DNA of 64,000 nucleotides from Siderastrea siderea (Eukaryota > Cnidaria > Anthozoa > Scleractinia > Rhizangiidae). The notes beneath the pieces are model-generated. The model had not been told where the DNA came from and did no database searches. It saw only the letters and a program-made list of their open reading frames with translations. Shown here in pieces: positions 11,701-22,845 of this stretch. The position numbers and the translations under genes are program-made. The stretch spans positions 17,319,911 through 17,383,910 of the forward strand of contig OZ034970.1 of the NCBI GenBank assembly GCA_964030785.1, written 5' to 3'. Within the stretch, counting starts at the first letter, position 1. Each line of letters opens with the position of its first letter.

Positions 11701-14700
11701 CTGATACAATAAGGGCACAAGTAGGTAACCATGCAGTAGCAATAACAAACCATAAAGTAACACAGGATAAAATGGCACACTTAAACAGACAGCTGCAGCT
11801 GAATTACATGTATCTCATATTGTCCATCTGTCCATCCTTCCATGTATGTTTGTCATATGCCTGTATTTATGTATTTGTTATTTACAGTTGAATCTGAGAG
11901 ACCACCCAAAATTTCAAGCCTAAGTGATCACATATGAAAGGGTGTGGACAAAACCTGGGCCTGGGCCCATGGGCCAGCACATGGGCTATCCTATGGGCTA
12001 CCTTATGGGCTATCCTATGGGCTACCCTGTGGGCCACCCCCAAAATTATTTTTTGGATAAAAATAAAAAATGATAAACATAAGAAAAATAAATTAAAAAT
12101 TAATTTCTTATTAATTTATCAATTATTGATATTTTAAAAAAAGTTGGTGGCTGTGGTGGATTAATTTATTAATTATGTAGTCAAGCAGAAACATAAAACA
12201 AATTAAAACAAAGCTAAAGAGAAATCACAACCGAACAATGCAATGAATCCGAACTACGTGTTTATTCGAGGCCAATTTTTCTCTGTGGAATATGCCAAAC
12301 AGCACAGGAGCACATGCTGCGAATTAGTGAAAGGTGTGTTTTTAGAAAAAAAAAATCAAATATAATACTGTATACCTGCCAACCTTTCGGAAGTCAAATG
12401 TGTGAGATTTTCATATGGATATTAGCTGAATTTTCTAAAAAATTGTGACGACCTTAGCCTGCATAGCTGGCGGTATTGTCTGCGAAGGTAAGGTTTTGGT
12501 GGCGGAGCCTCCATGAGCGGCGAAAGCCGCGACAACGAGCGGCACAACTGCTAACGTCAGTCATTAACATAGTGACTTTAACTAGACTGACTGTCTGGTG
12601 TTAGAAGGTACACCGGAAGTTTTGTTTTATGCAACTCCCCCATCAGCGGTAAGGTTCCTCTTGCATGGTTTTGCCGGGCGGTCGTCAGCCTGCATCGTTG
12701 AACTAGAGCTGGTCGCTTACAAGAGTGGTCGCAAGGAGGACCAAGGAGAGCTTTGACTGTACCGTGAAGCACAAAGCTCACTATCGAAACATTGGCACAA
12801 CTTTGTTGCAAATTGGTCTAGACATTGTGGATGAGACATTACCGGAAGGCCTCATTGCCGAATTTAACTCGTGAAGTGTGATGTGATAACTGCGAATTAC
12901 ACCCCTCCTTACCACTCCTGATGCAACACACACACACACACACGCATGTACGCCTCTTCAAGAGTCATTACATAAGCCGACTAAAGTTCCAAAATTCCAA
13001 ACTAATTTTATACTCTGACCAGTGTTCACTCGGTGAAGAGTATCCCCTAACAGTACTGGCTTACGAAACACCCGCAGACAAGCGAGGTGAATCCATTCAG
13101 AAAATTATTGGAGAGCTTTTCCAAGTTTGTCCGATGCAAACCCAGTGCATGCTTTTATGTTTCAAGCAGTCCGGATAACATATTGGTGTCAAGATTGTTT
13201 TGCTCCCCGTGGACATAAGGCAGAACACTGCAGATCTCAAGACAACTATGTAAGAACGCCATAAGTCACTTAGTCATTTTTGGCCATCTTTTTATGTCTA
13301 CAAAGGGGTAAATCGACTTTTTATACTGGATATGTGACAAACACGAGTGCTGATTACGGTTAACATGCAAAACAAAGACAGCTGAACTCATCTGGTGGGA
13401 TCCCAGGAAGAAAACGTGCTGTAAAACCCCAAGGGGGCACACCCCCCAAAACAATTGTTTGTGAGCTTGGTGTAGGGAAAACCCTTTATTTAATACCCTG
13501 TTTGAGGCAGATTCAGACCCCGTTTTCATGGGGCAGACTTCCCTAAAATCATATACCCTGTCTCAGGGCAAAGAGGCCAAAAACCATACAGAGAAATGCC
13601 GTGTCAGTATTATGTTGTGTCAAAGTTATTCTGTACCCCAGGGTAATATCAACAAAAACCACAACGTGGCATGTCCACTGACCACATACAAGCGATCACC
13701 TGCGTAAAGAACAATTTCCACTCTTGACTCACAATTGCGTGAAAAATGGAGTTCACTTTCCAAACAAAATAGTCCAGCTGTGAACAGTGCTAAGTGATGC
13801 ATGTGTCCTCAATAAGAAGCTTACAAGATCACGCCAATTTCGAGCTTCGTACTGTGGCATTTGGTAATCCTCAGAAATTATCGGAACCTCTTCGGGAATC
13901 TTCGGCAACAAGTGTCTGAACATTGGTGCTGTAGTGTTCGGAGATCGTCATAGCCTGCGTAGCTGGCGGGATTCTTTGCACAAAGTTTGAGCGGCGGAGC
14001 CGGGATGCCGCTCATGGCGGCTCCGCCACCAAAACTTTACCTTTGCAGACAATACCGCCAGCTACACAGGCTAAGGTCGTCACAATTTTTTAGAAAATTC
14101 GGCTAATATCCATATGAAAATCTCACACATTTGACTTCCGAAAAGTTGGCAGGTATACAGTGTTATAGTTGCTTTTTTTCCCTAAAAACACACCTTTCAC
14201 TAATTCGCAGCATGTGCTCCTGTGCTGTTTGGCGTATTCCACAGAGAAAAACTGGCCTCGAATAAACACGTAGTTCGGATTCATTGCATTGTTTGGTTGT
14301 TATTTCTCTTTTGTTTTGGTTTAATTTGTTTTATGTTTCTGCTTGACTACATAATTAATAAATTAATCCACCACAGCCACCAACTTTTTTTAAAATATCA
14401 ATAATTGATAAATTAATAAGAAATTAATTTTTAATTGATTTTTTCTTATGTTTATCATTTTTTATTTTTATCAAAAAAAAATTGGGGGGTGGCCCACAGG
14501 GTAGCTCATAGGGTAGCCCATAAGGTAGCCCATAGGGTAGCCCATGGGCTGGCCCATGGGCCCAGGCCCAGGTTTTGTCCACACCCCATATGAAAGGTGG
14601 TGGCTTATGAGAGGTCTGTTCATAAGAGTAAAATTTTGATTTCTTACTTTAGCTAAATGTATGTTTCAAGATAAAATTTTTATCCACACACAACCCAAAA

Positions 14701-17700
14701 TCCAGCAAGCAAGCAGTTCAATGCACTTGACTTTTGCGGAGCAGAGTCCTGGAGTCACAAGTACATAACACTAATAATTGAGTCAAATTAGGGTTGTATG
14801 GTGCCACTCTAAACAATTTGCACCCAGTGAGATAGGGAATGTGTCAGAAATTCCAACTATTTAAGAGATTTGACTGAGTAGACTTTCAGTTGGTATAATA
14901 TTATGACAGACCACCCATCTTTAGTGAGAAGTGCAGTCCCATAACCTCTCTTACTATATGTGTACACTCCTAGCAAAATGAACCATATTACAGCAGCTGT
15001 ATTTTCATCTCTTCCAGATTATGTAAAAATACCAAATTCCACCCTCCTCCGGATTTATGTTTGTTACTTAGTAAACGTTAACACAACCTGCTGTAAGTAA
15101 AACAAAAAAGAATAATTGATGGAAGACCATCGCAGTTGTGTATGCAACATAGCCAGTTGCAAAAGGAAGGCAGGCTTGAACAATGGGATTATTTTGAAAC
15201 CCATGACCCATGGCTGTGCAATACTGCAGTACACAATTTTTGGTTTGTTGTTTGAATTAAAAGGATATATTAACAACCTGTGGGACTGTCCTTTAAGGAT
15301 GGTGCCTCCTAATCCCAGGGGGGGTACTCCGAGTTTCAAGTGACGGGGATGATCGAATGGGGACAAAAATCAATACCCAAAAAAATCCCTAGGGCTTCCA
15401 ACAAAACCCAAAAAAATCCCTGGACCAAAAATTTACCCCAAAAAAATCCCATGCCGAAATTCCGAGCCTTAATTTCCAGAAAGGATTAAATGATCTAACA
15501 TGAAAAAAACCCACTAGAAATTGAATGTTTGTATTTGGTTATAATTCATCATACCAGATGATTTTATCCTTTCCTTATCTGGTAGTCATTCTAACAACAC
15601 TAGGGACACCCAAGAACATCTTCTGTATCAAAAACAACATTATGAATGACAACTCTAAACAAAACAAGACTACCTGGGCAAGAACAAGTTTGGTTGTACT
15701 TTATTTGCGGAACTACGCGGCCGGGATACATGGGCACTACCATGAATCTTCAGATCATTTTGAATGCCCAAAAAAATCCATACTTAAATCAAGCCACCCA
15801 AAAAAATACCTGCCAAATCTTCATACCCAAAAAAATCCCGGAATCGAAAATTTCAAACCCAAAAAAATCCTTCGATCATCCCCGTCACTTGAAGTCCGGA
15901 GTACCCCCCTGGGCTCCTAATACAGATGTATTTTTCCAAAGGTTATGACTATGGGGAAAAAGTAGATCTTAGCAAGGGTTATTGGAATCCAAAAAGAAAA
16001 ATGTGGGTAACCACGCATTTTTCACATTTACTTAAGCAACCATAATTCTAAAAAAGCGTTAAAATACAAGGAATGTATGGCAATTTATTTCCAAATTTAA
16101 GCTCAAACATCTCTGAAAAATGCGTGGTTACCCCCAGTTTCCTTTTTGGATTCTGATAGCCCTTGCCAAGATCTGCTTTTCCCATATAGTCTTGAACCGC
16201 ACAAACTTATTGTTGTATTGATGAGCATGTCCCAAGATGTGCAGAACGTATGCGCAGTAACAAAAGGAGGCACCGTCCTTAAGGATATCCAACACCTCAA
16301 ATTTCATCCCCAAAAAATAATGCTAATTGTTGTTTAATGTTGAAAACCCTGATATACTTCATTAATATTAAATACCTTTTTCAACAAGGCACATTGCTTA
16401 ACACTATCATCCTCCTTTAAACACTGAGAAAATAGTATTGCCACTTCAACCCATTCTCCTGAATCACACAGTCCTGGAAACAAGTTTTAAAAAAAACAAA
16501 GTGGAAATTACTATTAACCAAGTGCAACATTTAATTCAGTAACTATTTTAACAAAAAACCTTTTGTAAATTAGCACTCAAACTCCAATTTTACCATATTC
16601 TTTTACTCTTGACAAGTTAACACCTCTAAATTTACAGTTTATTTCAACACCCCAAGAGCTTCCCTCAGAAAAAATTCCCAGTCATCTGATAGCAGGGTGG
16701 TTCACAACTTTTCAAGTAGCTGGCAAAAATTTCTTAGTAGCCGGATAGTGATTAGCAAGTGTGAAAGGCGATCTGGGGGCATGCCCCCCCACGAAATTGT
16801 TACATTTTAAGTCCCCAGAAACGGAATTTCCTTGATTCTGAGCACAAATTTCCAATCATGTCAGTTTCAAAAGTAATCGTAACTTTTCAATTTTATTTGT
16901 ATAAACTCATGCCTTCAGTGGTTTTCTACAGTCATGTAATTCCCAGAACTCAACGTAATGAACTACATGTAGCTAACAATTGTGTATCTCTGTGCCAACC
17001 AGATTATTTTTAAGTCAATAAACTGCAATGGGAAATAAGTTTCACTTTCATATATCTGCACTAGTAAAGGAACAAATGATTGTCTTTAAAAATTTATATA
17101 TCACAAAAGCAGCCGGCACAAACGACACGAGTAGCTGGTTAATTCTGCCGGCTGCCAGCTGTTAGGGACTACCCTGTGATAGTGGAGAAGAGGAGACTTA
17201 ATCATTCCATCAAACAATATAACTTGATACAACAGGTAACAAATACGTATATTTTATTACTATGGCCTACACACATGCACACATTTGATTTTGAGCAGAA
17301 CATTTAGAGGTCAAATTTGCAATTGATAGCAAAATTTTGCCCATAAACAAACCTTAAACTTAACAATACTTCAGCAGTACAGTGAGTGCCTGAGTATGTT
17401 TGTAGAAGAAACCTTTTCCGAAAAGAAATTCGGTAACGCAACAAACTTGCTCAATTCTGAAAAGCGTTCGCTCAGCACAGCGAGTATGATAATTATAAAC
17501 AAACACAGATCTAAAGATAAATATCGACATTTGCCTGCTTCAATCATTCAATACTAAATAGAGGTTCCTGAATCTCCTTATTCACTAACTGCTTTTTGAA
17601 TCAACAAGTGCTTAATATCATTGATGTATTGATTCTGGATTCTGCAGCCCTTTCAATTCGCAGCCGCAGTCTCAATACTGCAAGGAAATCCAAACCCCCT

Positions 17701-19417
17701 ATGGGAGCTTTTAGTTCCATTTCAGCGTGGTGCAAGGGTGAAACGTAACCTCGTAATAGCTAGGCATGTTGCCGACTATTGCTGTATATGCCGCCCTCTT
17801 GATTCAGTCTTACTTGTATTTTCTGGGCAAAAGCCATTTGGAAACACTTAGATTTACTGTAAGCTTATACGTGTAACTTATGTAGCTCGTACAAATAATC
17901 CGCGAGATATTTTTATTCACATTGAGTCAACACTGCACTGTTTGAAAATGTTCAAAAATCACCATTGAAGCTAACCAATTAAAAAATTAGACTATTCCCC
18001 GAGAGGTCCGCAGAATTAGACAGTTTCAAATTTATTTGGAGATGTATTGTCCAGATCCTTCAATGTTATTGGTCAGCTTATGAAACAATGTTGGCTTCTT
18101 TTGTTCTCAATTAAGGCTGTGATTTATTTTCTTCCAAGTGGCCCGGTCCAAGTAGTCGCACTGTAAATGCATCTCTTAATAAATGATCTACTGAATTTAC
18201 CAAATTTGCAAAAAGGCAACTAAATTTGACCATGAATTACCTAAAATCAAGCTTCATCTAAAATTTCATAACAAACCTTAATTCTACCATAGGATGTCTT
18301 CGAAGATTAAGAATTTTTGCAAAGCCATGTTACATGTGGTACCAGCCAGAAGCTACCTGGCTGTTGAAGGAAAGAATTCGTTTGTTTTATGGTTGGCAAA
18401 TCTGAATCTGACATCCACAAGTAACATGACAAAGCATCTACTTATCGTTAATAATTAGAGCAGATCTCAATAAAGTGCCAAAGTCATTAGTGTTTGCTTT
18501 GGTTTTGCTTTACCACATTGTTATGACTAGTTTTCAAATTGAGCCATGCTTTCATCTAATCAGAGGTAAGATCCCAGGGGGGGTGGTGTTCTGGATTTCA
18601 AGTGTTGGGGAGGTGCGAAGGATTTTTTTGGGTTTGAACATCACGATTTTCAGGATTTTTTGGGGTGAGAAAATTTTGCCATGTACTTTTTTAGCTAGTT
18701 TGCTGGCATAACTACTAGATCTGAGAAAGTTTATTACGAATTTAGCAAACAAAACATGAACATTCAAAAAGTACTGTTGTTCTTTGTTGTTTGTCATTTA
18801 ATCCCTTCTGTGTACTTGTAAGGCTCCAAAATTCAGTATGGGATTTGTCTGGGTTTCATGGTCAGGGGATTTTTTAGGCTTTTGCTTCAAGCTTTCAAGA
18901 GGGTATTTTGGGTTTTAATTTATGTCGCCATTTGCACCTCCCCATCACTCGAAATCCAGAGTACCCTCGCTGGGGGTAAGACCAAAACCAATCCGTGTAT
19001 TTTATATGACATGGCCCCTGGCCTGAAGCCATTAATAATTATTTACACGAACTACATGTTTGATGCTTATTGAACACACAATTAAGTGACAGCTCTGTAT
19101 ATATCACTAATCCTTATGATTCTTCAGTTTGATTTCAATCAAAATTATAAAACTGATTAAACTGTAATTTCTTCAGTCCACTTCATTACGGCTCTTGTCA
19201 GCTTCGTGCAAAACCTGTGTCACAATGGTCGACAAACTAACTAAGCTTAAGTTATATGTAACTTTTTTGGTGCAAATGTTCAGAATAAAATTTTGTGGAC
19301 AGTAGCCTTTAATACTCACGTTCTAGTCCCAGTCTGCCACTTTCACTGACTAACAACTCCTGTTTGAAAGGCTTTTTTTGCTTCTTCATTCCCAAATCCT
19401 CAAAACAATCACACGTG
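8755..19417 (-). CDS. Unrecognised multi-exon host gene (five phase-compatible exons, sixth possible)
   Basis: Five minus-strand exons have GT-AG borders and phases that chain without a break. They are 19320-19417 (CDCFEDLGMKKQKKPF...), 16376-16473 (LCDSGEWVEVAILFSQC...), 11564-11700 (AGNLLQQTQG...FLAEVYIT), 10983-11076 (FDSFPEDWSSEVVNTL) and 10532-10598 (GNSEAVRHDVDMV). A possible terminal exon at 8755-8909 is also in phase and ends in TAA, but its acceptor (CTCAAG) is weaker. The upstream start was not found. The product looks soluble and helical. I do not recognise it; a MIF4G-like helical fold is only a weak impression. The introns are filled with transposons (11940-14586, 15314-15913, 15947-16191, 16693-17176, 18573-18974). 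Confidence 0.6.
9830..10420. repeat. Degenerate direct repeats, about 170-200 bp period
   Basis: Phrases such as CACAAAGT-TCCC-CAGTGAT and ATCAGGAGT recur about three times at irregular spacing. This looks like a very old tandem repeat. A homopolymeric C run lies near 10112-10127. Elsewhere between 8660 and 10530 I see no gene apart from the possible terminal exon at 8755-8909. Confidence 0.4.
11940..14586. mobile_element. Long-TIR DNA transposon, MULE-like, non-autonomous
   Basis: CATATGAAA occurs exactly on both sides (11931-11939 and 14587-14595), a 9-bp target duplication. The element starts GGGTGTGGACAAAACC and ends with its exact inverse. Inverted arms of about 580 bp (11940-12522 and 14006-14586) include GGGCCTGGGCCCATGGGCC and an iterated CCTATGGGCTA motif. 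A 9-bp duplication with long TIRs fits Mutator-like elements. The 1.4-kb interior has only short open frames and no recognised transposase. A smaller inverted repeat is nested at about 13952-14074. Confidence 0.85.
12921..13178 (+). CDS. Open frame inside long-TIR element, unknown
   Basis: An 85-codon frame follows a CA microsatellite. The part after the microsatellite (NSKLILYSDQCSLGEEYPLT...) looks more protein-like than the rest of the interior, but matches nothing I recognise. It may be a captured host fragment or a transposase remnant, or chance. Confidence 0.2.
   Translation: MQHTHTHTHVRLFKSHYISRLKFQNSKLILYSDQCSLGEEYPLTVLAYETPADKRGESIQKIIGELFQVCPMQTQCMLLCFKQSG
14596..15305. other. Intronic sequence, no gene seen
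   Basis: Lies within an intron of the minus-strand gene. Nothing further supported. Confidence 0.35.
15314..15913. mobile_element. CCCAGGGGGG-family MITE with 8-bp TSD, copy 1
   Basis: CTCCTAAT occurs directly outside both ends (15306-15313 and 15914-15921). The left end CCCAGGGGGGGTACTCC and right end GGAGTACCCCCCTGGG are inverted copies, continuing inwards through AAGTGACGGGGATGATCGAA. The interior has many CCCAAAAAAATCC units in tandem or near-tandem. An 8-bp duplication fits several superfamilies (hAT, P, Merlin or Zisupton), and I do not assign one. Confidence 0.85.
15947..16191. repeat. Palindromic MITE
   Basis: Inverted arms of about 80 bp (15947-16025 and 16112-16191) share GACTATGGGGAAAA, AAGGGTTATTGGAATCC and GGGTAACCACGCATTTTTC. 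The centre is about 85 bp of AT-rich DNA. It sits just right of the preceding MITE, in the same intron. Confidence 0.8.
16693..17176. mobile_element. hAT-like non-autonomous element with 6-bp TSD
   Basis: It starts CAGGGTGGTTC and ends with the inverse of CAGGGTAGTCC. TGATAG lies directly outside both ends (16687-16692 and 17177-17182). The interior includes GGGGGCATGCCCCCC and no coding potential. The ends and duplication length resemble the hAT element at 7770-8652. Confidence 0.6.
17183..18564. other. Intronic sequence, no gene seen
   Basis: No supported exon or repeat in this stretch. Confidence 0.35.
18573..18974. mobile_element. CCCAGGGGGG-family MITE, copy 2
   Basis: It begins CCCAGGGGGGGTGGTGTTC and ends in the inverse of a related sequence (GAGTACCCTCGCTGGG). 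GGTAAGAT on the left (18565-18572) and GGTAAGAC on the right (18975-18982) form an 8-bp target duplication with one mismatch. Iterated GGATTTTTTTGGG motifs link it to the copy at 15314-15913. Confidence 0.75.
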
Positions 19418-19533
19418 CTGCAAATTTTTGCAAGAGTTCGTTTGGGTAGGTACTTCATGTAAGAGGTCATATACGTCACAATACGTGGCCATACGGTAAT
19501 AGATAGGTTTAGCCAAGCCTAAAAGCGGAGCCC

Positions 19534-19690
19534 CCCCCCCTTTTGTTTTTTGTTTTTGTTTGTTTTTTGTTTTTGTTTTTGTTTTTTCTTGCTGGCAGTT
19601 ATTAATTTGCGAAAATACTCTCATTCAAGTTGTTAAATAAAAAAAAAAGAAGAAGAAGAAGAAGGAGAAGAAGAAACAAAAGAAAAAAAT
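19534..19690. repeat. Simple repeats: C run, GTTTTT array and GAA purine tract
   Basis: A C10 run and a (GTTTTT)n tract are followed, after about 50 bp, by an AAG/GAA purine tract at about 19637-19690. There is no gene here, and the minus-strand Lys/Thr-rich frame is compositional. Confidence 0.8.
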
Positions 19691-20311
19691 TCGCACCTCG
19701 CTGAGAGCCGAACTAGGCCATGAGCGTTTATTGTCATATTGCAAGTTAATTTTAATACTTATTTTTTTTTCTTCGTGACAAGCTGCCTATCAGCATGAAA
19801 ATGCTGGTGTTTTTCCTGACAAAATGTGTTCGGAACGCCGTAAAAACCATGGTTGTGTACAGAAAAAAACAAAAAGCACTAGCCCTGCTATATTTGGCGT
19901 GGAAACCGCAACGAAAAGCTGCGAACTCAAGCGGTGTGCCGACTGAGTTCGAACAGAACCGACGAGGCAAATTTGAACATTTCGCCTGAACTTTATCGCC
20001 TAATTTTTTTCGCCTAAATTGAACTTTTCCCCTTCCGCCAAAAAGACAACTGAGTATTCTTTTGAACTTTTTTTTCCTTTAACAAATCTGTTTTTGACTT
20101 TTGTTGTCTTTGCTTGTTTTGCTACAACGGTGGCTACAACGCGGGTAAAAATGCGATTTCGCGCCAAAAACACACGGGATTCAGCACAGGGTAATATCAA
20201 GTATAGTATGAAGTGTATTGGTAAACCTGTGGTGCGGACGGCCGGGATGTACAGACCGACGGTCACGTGACTATTACGTCAATACCAAAATTTCTTGGCT
20301 TGAGTCTTGGC

Positions 20312-20555
20312 TAGACTGCGAGTAGTCTCTAATTTTGGCGATGGCGATTGTGGGGCGGGTGAAATACACACACGCGCGCGCATGAAACGCGAAGCGAATT
20401 TTCGGCGCTCCTTTCGCGTCGCGTTGTGAAGTCGCGTTGCCTCCAAATTTCGCGCGCGTGCGCGTGTGTGTATTCCGCCCACCCCACATTCGCCATCGCC
20501 AAAATTAAGCCGTGTAGCCGCGGCTTTAGAGACTACTCGCAGTCCTCGCAGTCTA
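20312..20555. mobile_element. Palindromic MITE with 9-bp TSD
   Basis: AGTCTTGGC occurs directly outside both ends (20303-20311 and 20556-20564). The element starts TAGACTGCGAG and ends CTCGCAGTCTA. Inverted arms share ATTTTGGCGATGGCGA and the GTGGGG-GGCGG block. CpG-rich stretches (CGCGCGCG) lie centrally. The 9-bp duplication is compatible with a MULE-derived element. Confidence 0.8.
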
Positions 20556-20796
20556 AGTCTTGGCTTGATAGGTTACCAAATTTCCTTAGCAATGGAGCTC
20601 CGCTGACGCGCTAGCGCGCTGGCTCCGCTACAATAAATGTCCCTATACATGGAGTACCTATCCACAATTGGATGAGCCACTGATTACAGAGCTTGCGTGG
20701 CAGCAAAATCGCAAAAAGCACAATATATTATTGTAAATAATTGACAACGGATTTGATAACGCCGCCATTATTGAAGGAAATCGTTTTGTTTTCCAG

Positions 20797-20816
20797 CCGA
20801 AGGATTATCCAGAAAT
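20797..20816 (+). promoter_or_regulatory. 5' UTR end after a likely splice acceptor
   Basis: A pyrimidine-rich tract ending TTTTGTTTTCCAG at 20796 looks like a 3' splice site. The first 20 bases of the exon would be 5' UTR, followed by ATATGG with the ATG at 20817. An upstream non-coding exon is therefore likely. Confidence 0.45.
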
Positions 20817-21386
20817 ATGGTGGAAGTGATCAACGGTGATGTCGCTTGTACCGAGTGTGGAGCCGGGAGATCGGTGAAGGAGGCACAAATTCAGGTTGAA
20901 AAAGCCGTTCTCGGTAAAAGTTGCCTGCCACTGGCTTCACGTCTTATTCTGTACGGCTTGTGTGGTCTGTTTGCTGAAGTCATGTTCACTGCTACCTGGT
21001 ATTTTATCGACTCTGTCAGGTATCGCCATGGCTGGAAACTTCATGGTTGTACGTCCGTGTGGTCGTTCCCCATTTATGCCATTTCCTCGTTCGCTGTAGA
21101 GCGAATGTTCCTTTTCCTGAACGGCAGAGTCCCATTGGTGATGCGAGGCTTCATATACGTCGTGTGGACATACATGTGGGAATTTGTTACCGGGCTGGTG
21201 TTACGGCAGTTCAACGCATGTCCCTGGGATTACAGAGGATATACTCACTTCAACATTATGGGTCTCATCACTCTAGATTATGCACCTTTGTGGTTCATTG
21301 GCTCATTGTTGCTTGAAACTGTTGTTATTCAAAGTGCTTTGCAACTTCAATATACAACAACAGACAGCCACAAAAAGGCAAATTAA
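20817..21386 (+). CDS. TMEM229B: TMEM229-like multipass membrane protein
   Basis: A single open frame of 189 codons. Four hydrophobic segments lie near residues 42-63, 82-101, 108-130 and 153-174. The block WTYMWEFVTGLVLRQF, then ACPWDY near 134-139 and MGLITLDYAPLWF near 148-160, are the conserved core of the TMEM229 (ABC-transporter-permease-like DUF) family. Length matches the family (about 170-200 aa). The N-terminal 40 residues with a CxxC pair are divergent. Membrane localisation follows from the segments, and the molecular role of the family is poorly known. AATAAA-type signals lie near 21860. Paralogue (A or B) is not certain. Confidence 0.85.
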   Translation: MVEVINGDVACTECGAGRSVKEAQIQVEKAVLGKSCLPLASRLILYGLCGLFAEVMFTATWYFIDSVRYRHGWKLHGCTSVWSFPIYAISSFAVERMFLFLNGRVPLVMRGFIYVVWTYMWEFVTGLVLRQFNACPWDYRGYTHFNIMGLITLDYAPLWFIGSLLLETVVIQSALQLQYTTTDSHKKAN

Positions 21387-21950
21387 CTGCAGGATATCTT
21401 TGACGATATTCCCATTTTGTATAATTGCAAATTCTACTGTAACTTAGTTTTATAAAACTCAGTTCTATCATTGCTACAACATACTTAGATATTTAACACA
21501 CACCTAAAATACCTTAATTATTTTATAACACACCATCCGGGCACACCATATACGAAATTATTTATTTATTTATGATGAGGGTTTCCGTCACTGATGTTCG
21601 TTTTATAATTGTTTTCACTTTGGGGTCCTACTGTTTGACGGCCTGGAACAGGCTAAAAGAAAATAACCGGCATGGGTAAACACACAGTCTGTCTTAGGGA
21701 CCATTGACATAATTACTCACAAGATGTCAGCATAATCTCCTCTCTCCCCTTTTAATGTCCACATGGAAATTCGCACTTCCATGTTTTTCTAGAGCCAATG
21801 AACTTAGTCACTACAACTGATGAATTTATAACCGTGGCATGGTACTGCATTAAAACTGCAATAAATAAAATAGGTAAATCGACTTTGTTTAACGAGGGTG
21901 ACACTGAACAGTCTTCAACTGGAATTTAGAAATGTTGGTTTTTGAAAAGG
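21387..21950. other. 3' UTR and intergenic
   Basis: AT-rich sequence downstream of the TMEM229-like stop with TATTTATTTATTTA near 21560 and AATAAATAAAATA near 21860, plausible 3' UTR and polyadenylation signal. No other gene is seen. Confidence 0.5.
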
Positions 21951-21954
21951 GAGG

Positions 21955-22037
21955 AAAAACCAGGGATCTGAAGAAACAAACCTGGGCCACAATGGTGGGA
22001 GGCAAGTGCTCTCACCACTGTGCCACCCCACTCCCCC
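21955..22037 (-). mobile_element. tRNA-derived SINE head
   Basis: Read on the minus strand, GTGGCACAGTGGTGAGAGCA is an A-box-like promoter, and CAGGTTTGTTTCTTC about 40 bp later is a degraded B box. The spacing and the phrase GCACTTGCCTCCCACCA are those of tRNA-derived SINEs. It is not a functional tRNA because the B-box and acceptor pairing are poor. Confidence 0.65.
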
Positions 22038-22660
22038 AAATTCAAATTCTGAATAGACATGGCACTGAATGGCTTTAATGATTGAGAAGGTTTGAAATTC
22101 TGTTGTAATTGTTTTGTTATCAACGTGAGTAAGATGTGTTTCTAAACACATTATTTTGCTTTTGCTGTAGATTTCCCACTCTAACGTCCAAATCTTGAGT
22201 GATAATGCCTAACCCCCTACACCTAAATGTCCAGTGGACGTTAAAAGGGGAACTTGTGAATGTGTTGATGGCCCCTTAATGAAAGTTTTTTTTTTTACAG
22301 TTGATTTTTGTCGATTACTTGTTAAAAAATGGAAAACATTCTCTGTCTTTTATTCAGTTTTGTTGTTGATGTTCGATCTTGTTCTCCCAAACTTCAACAA
22401 AACATTGTGTTTCTACATGTAAAAACACAATGTTCTGCCTCGTACTCAGCCACTTCTTTATCTATTTGGGATTTTGGCAATGCACAAGGGGTAATGGGTA
22501 ATTAGTGCCTTGCGATCTCTGTGAAATCTTCCTGTAAGCCTTTATTTCGCTCTCATTTCAAAATCCTCAGAAGCATCTGGGTACAAGGCAGGACAATATA
22601 TTTCATAAACATCATATTGTTACTGCATGTTAATATCTACTACCTTTTAAAACAGACTTA

Positions 22661-22845
22661 CACTTGAGAAGTTGATCTTAGTAGTTATGAAGCAGCATAC
22701 AGTCTGTATGCAGCAATCTGATGTGGTTTTAACCACAGGAGAGTTGAGAAGTTGACTTGAGAAGTTCACTTGAGAAGTTGATCTTAGTAGTTATGAAGCA
22801 GCATACAGTCTGTATGCAGCAATCTGATGTGGTTTTAACCACAGG
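22661..22845. repeat. Direct duplication of about 78 bp
   Basis: The segment from CACTTGAGAAGTTGATC to TTTTAACCACAGG occurs at 22661-22739 and again, apparently identical, at 22768-22845. It has an internal palindrome (GCATACAGTCTGTATGC). The sequence after copy 2 (AACCACAGGCAGCCCAA) is found inverted near 22990-23012, so a foldback repeat is also present. Confidence 0.8.

Noticed and set aside
21955..22037. Functional tRNA gene
   Set aside because: A- and B-box-like sequences are present, but the B box is degraded and a cloverleaf cannot be drawn; SINE head preferred.
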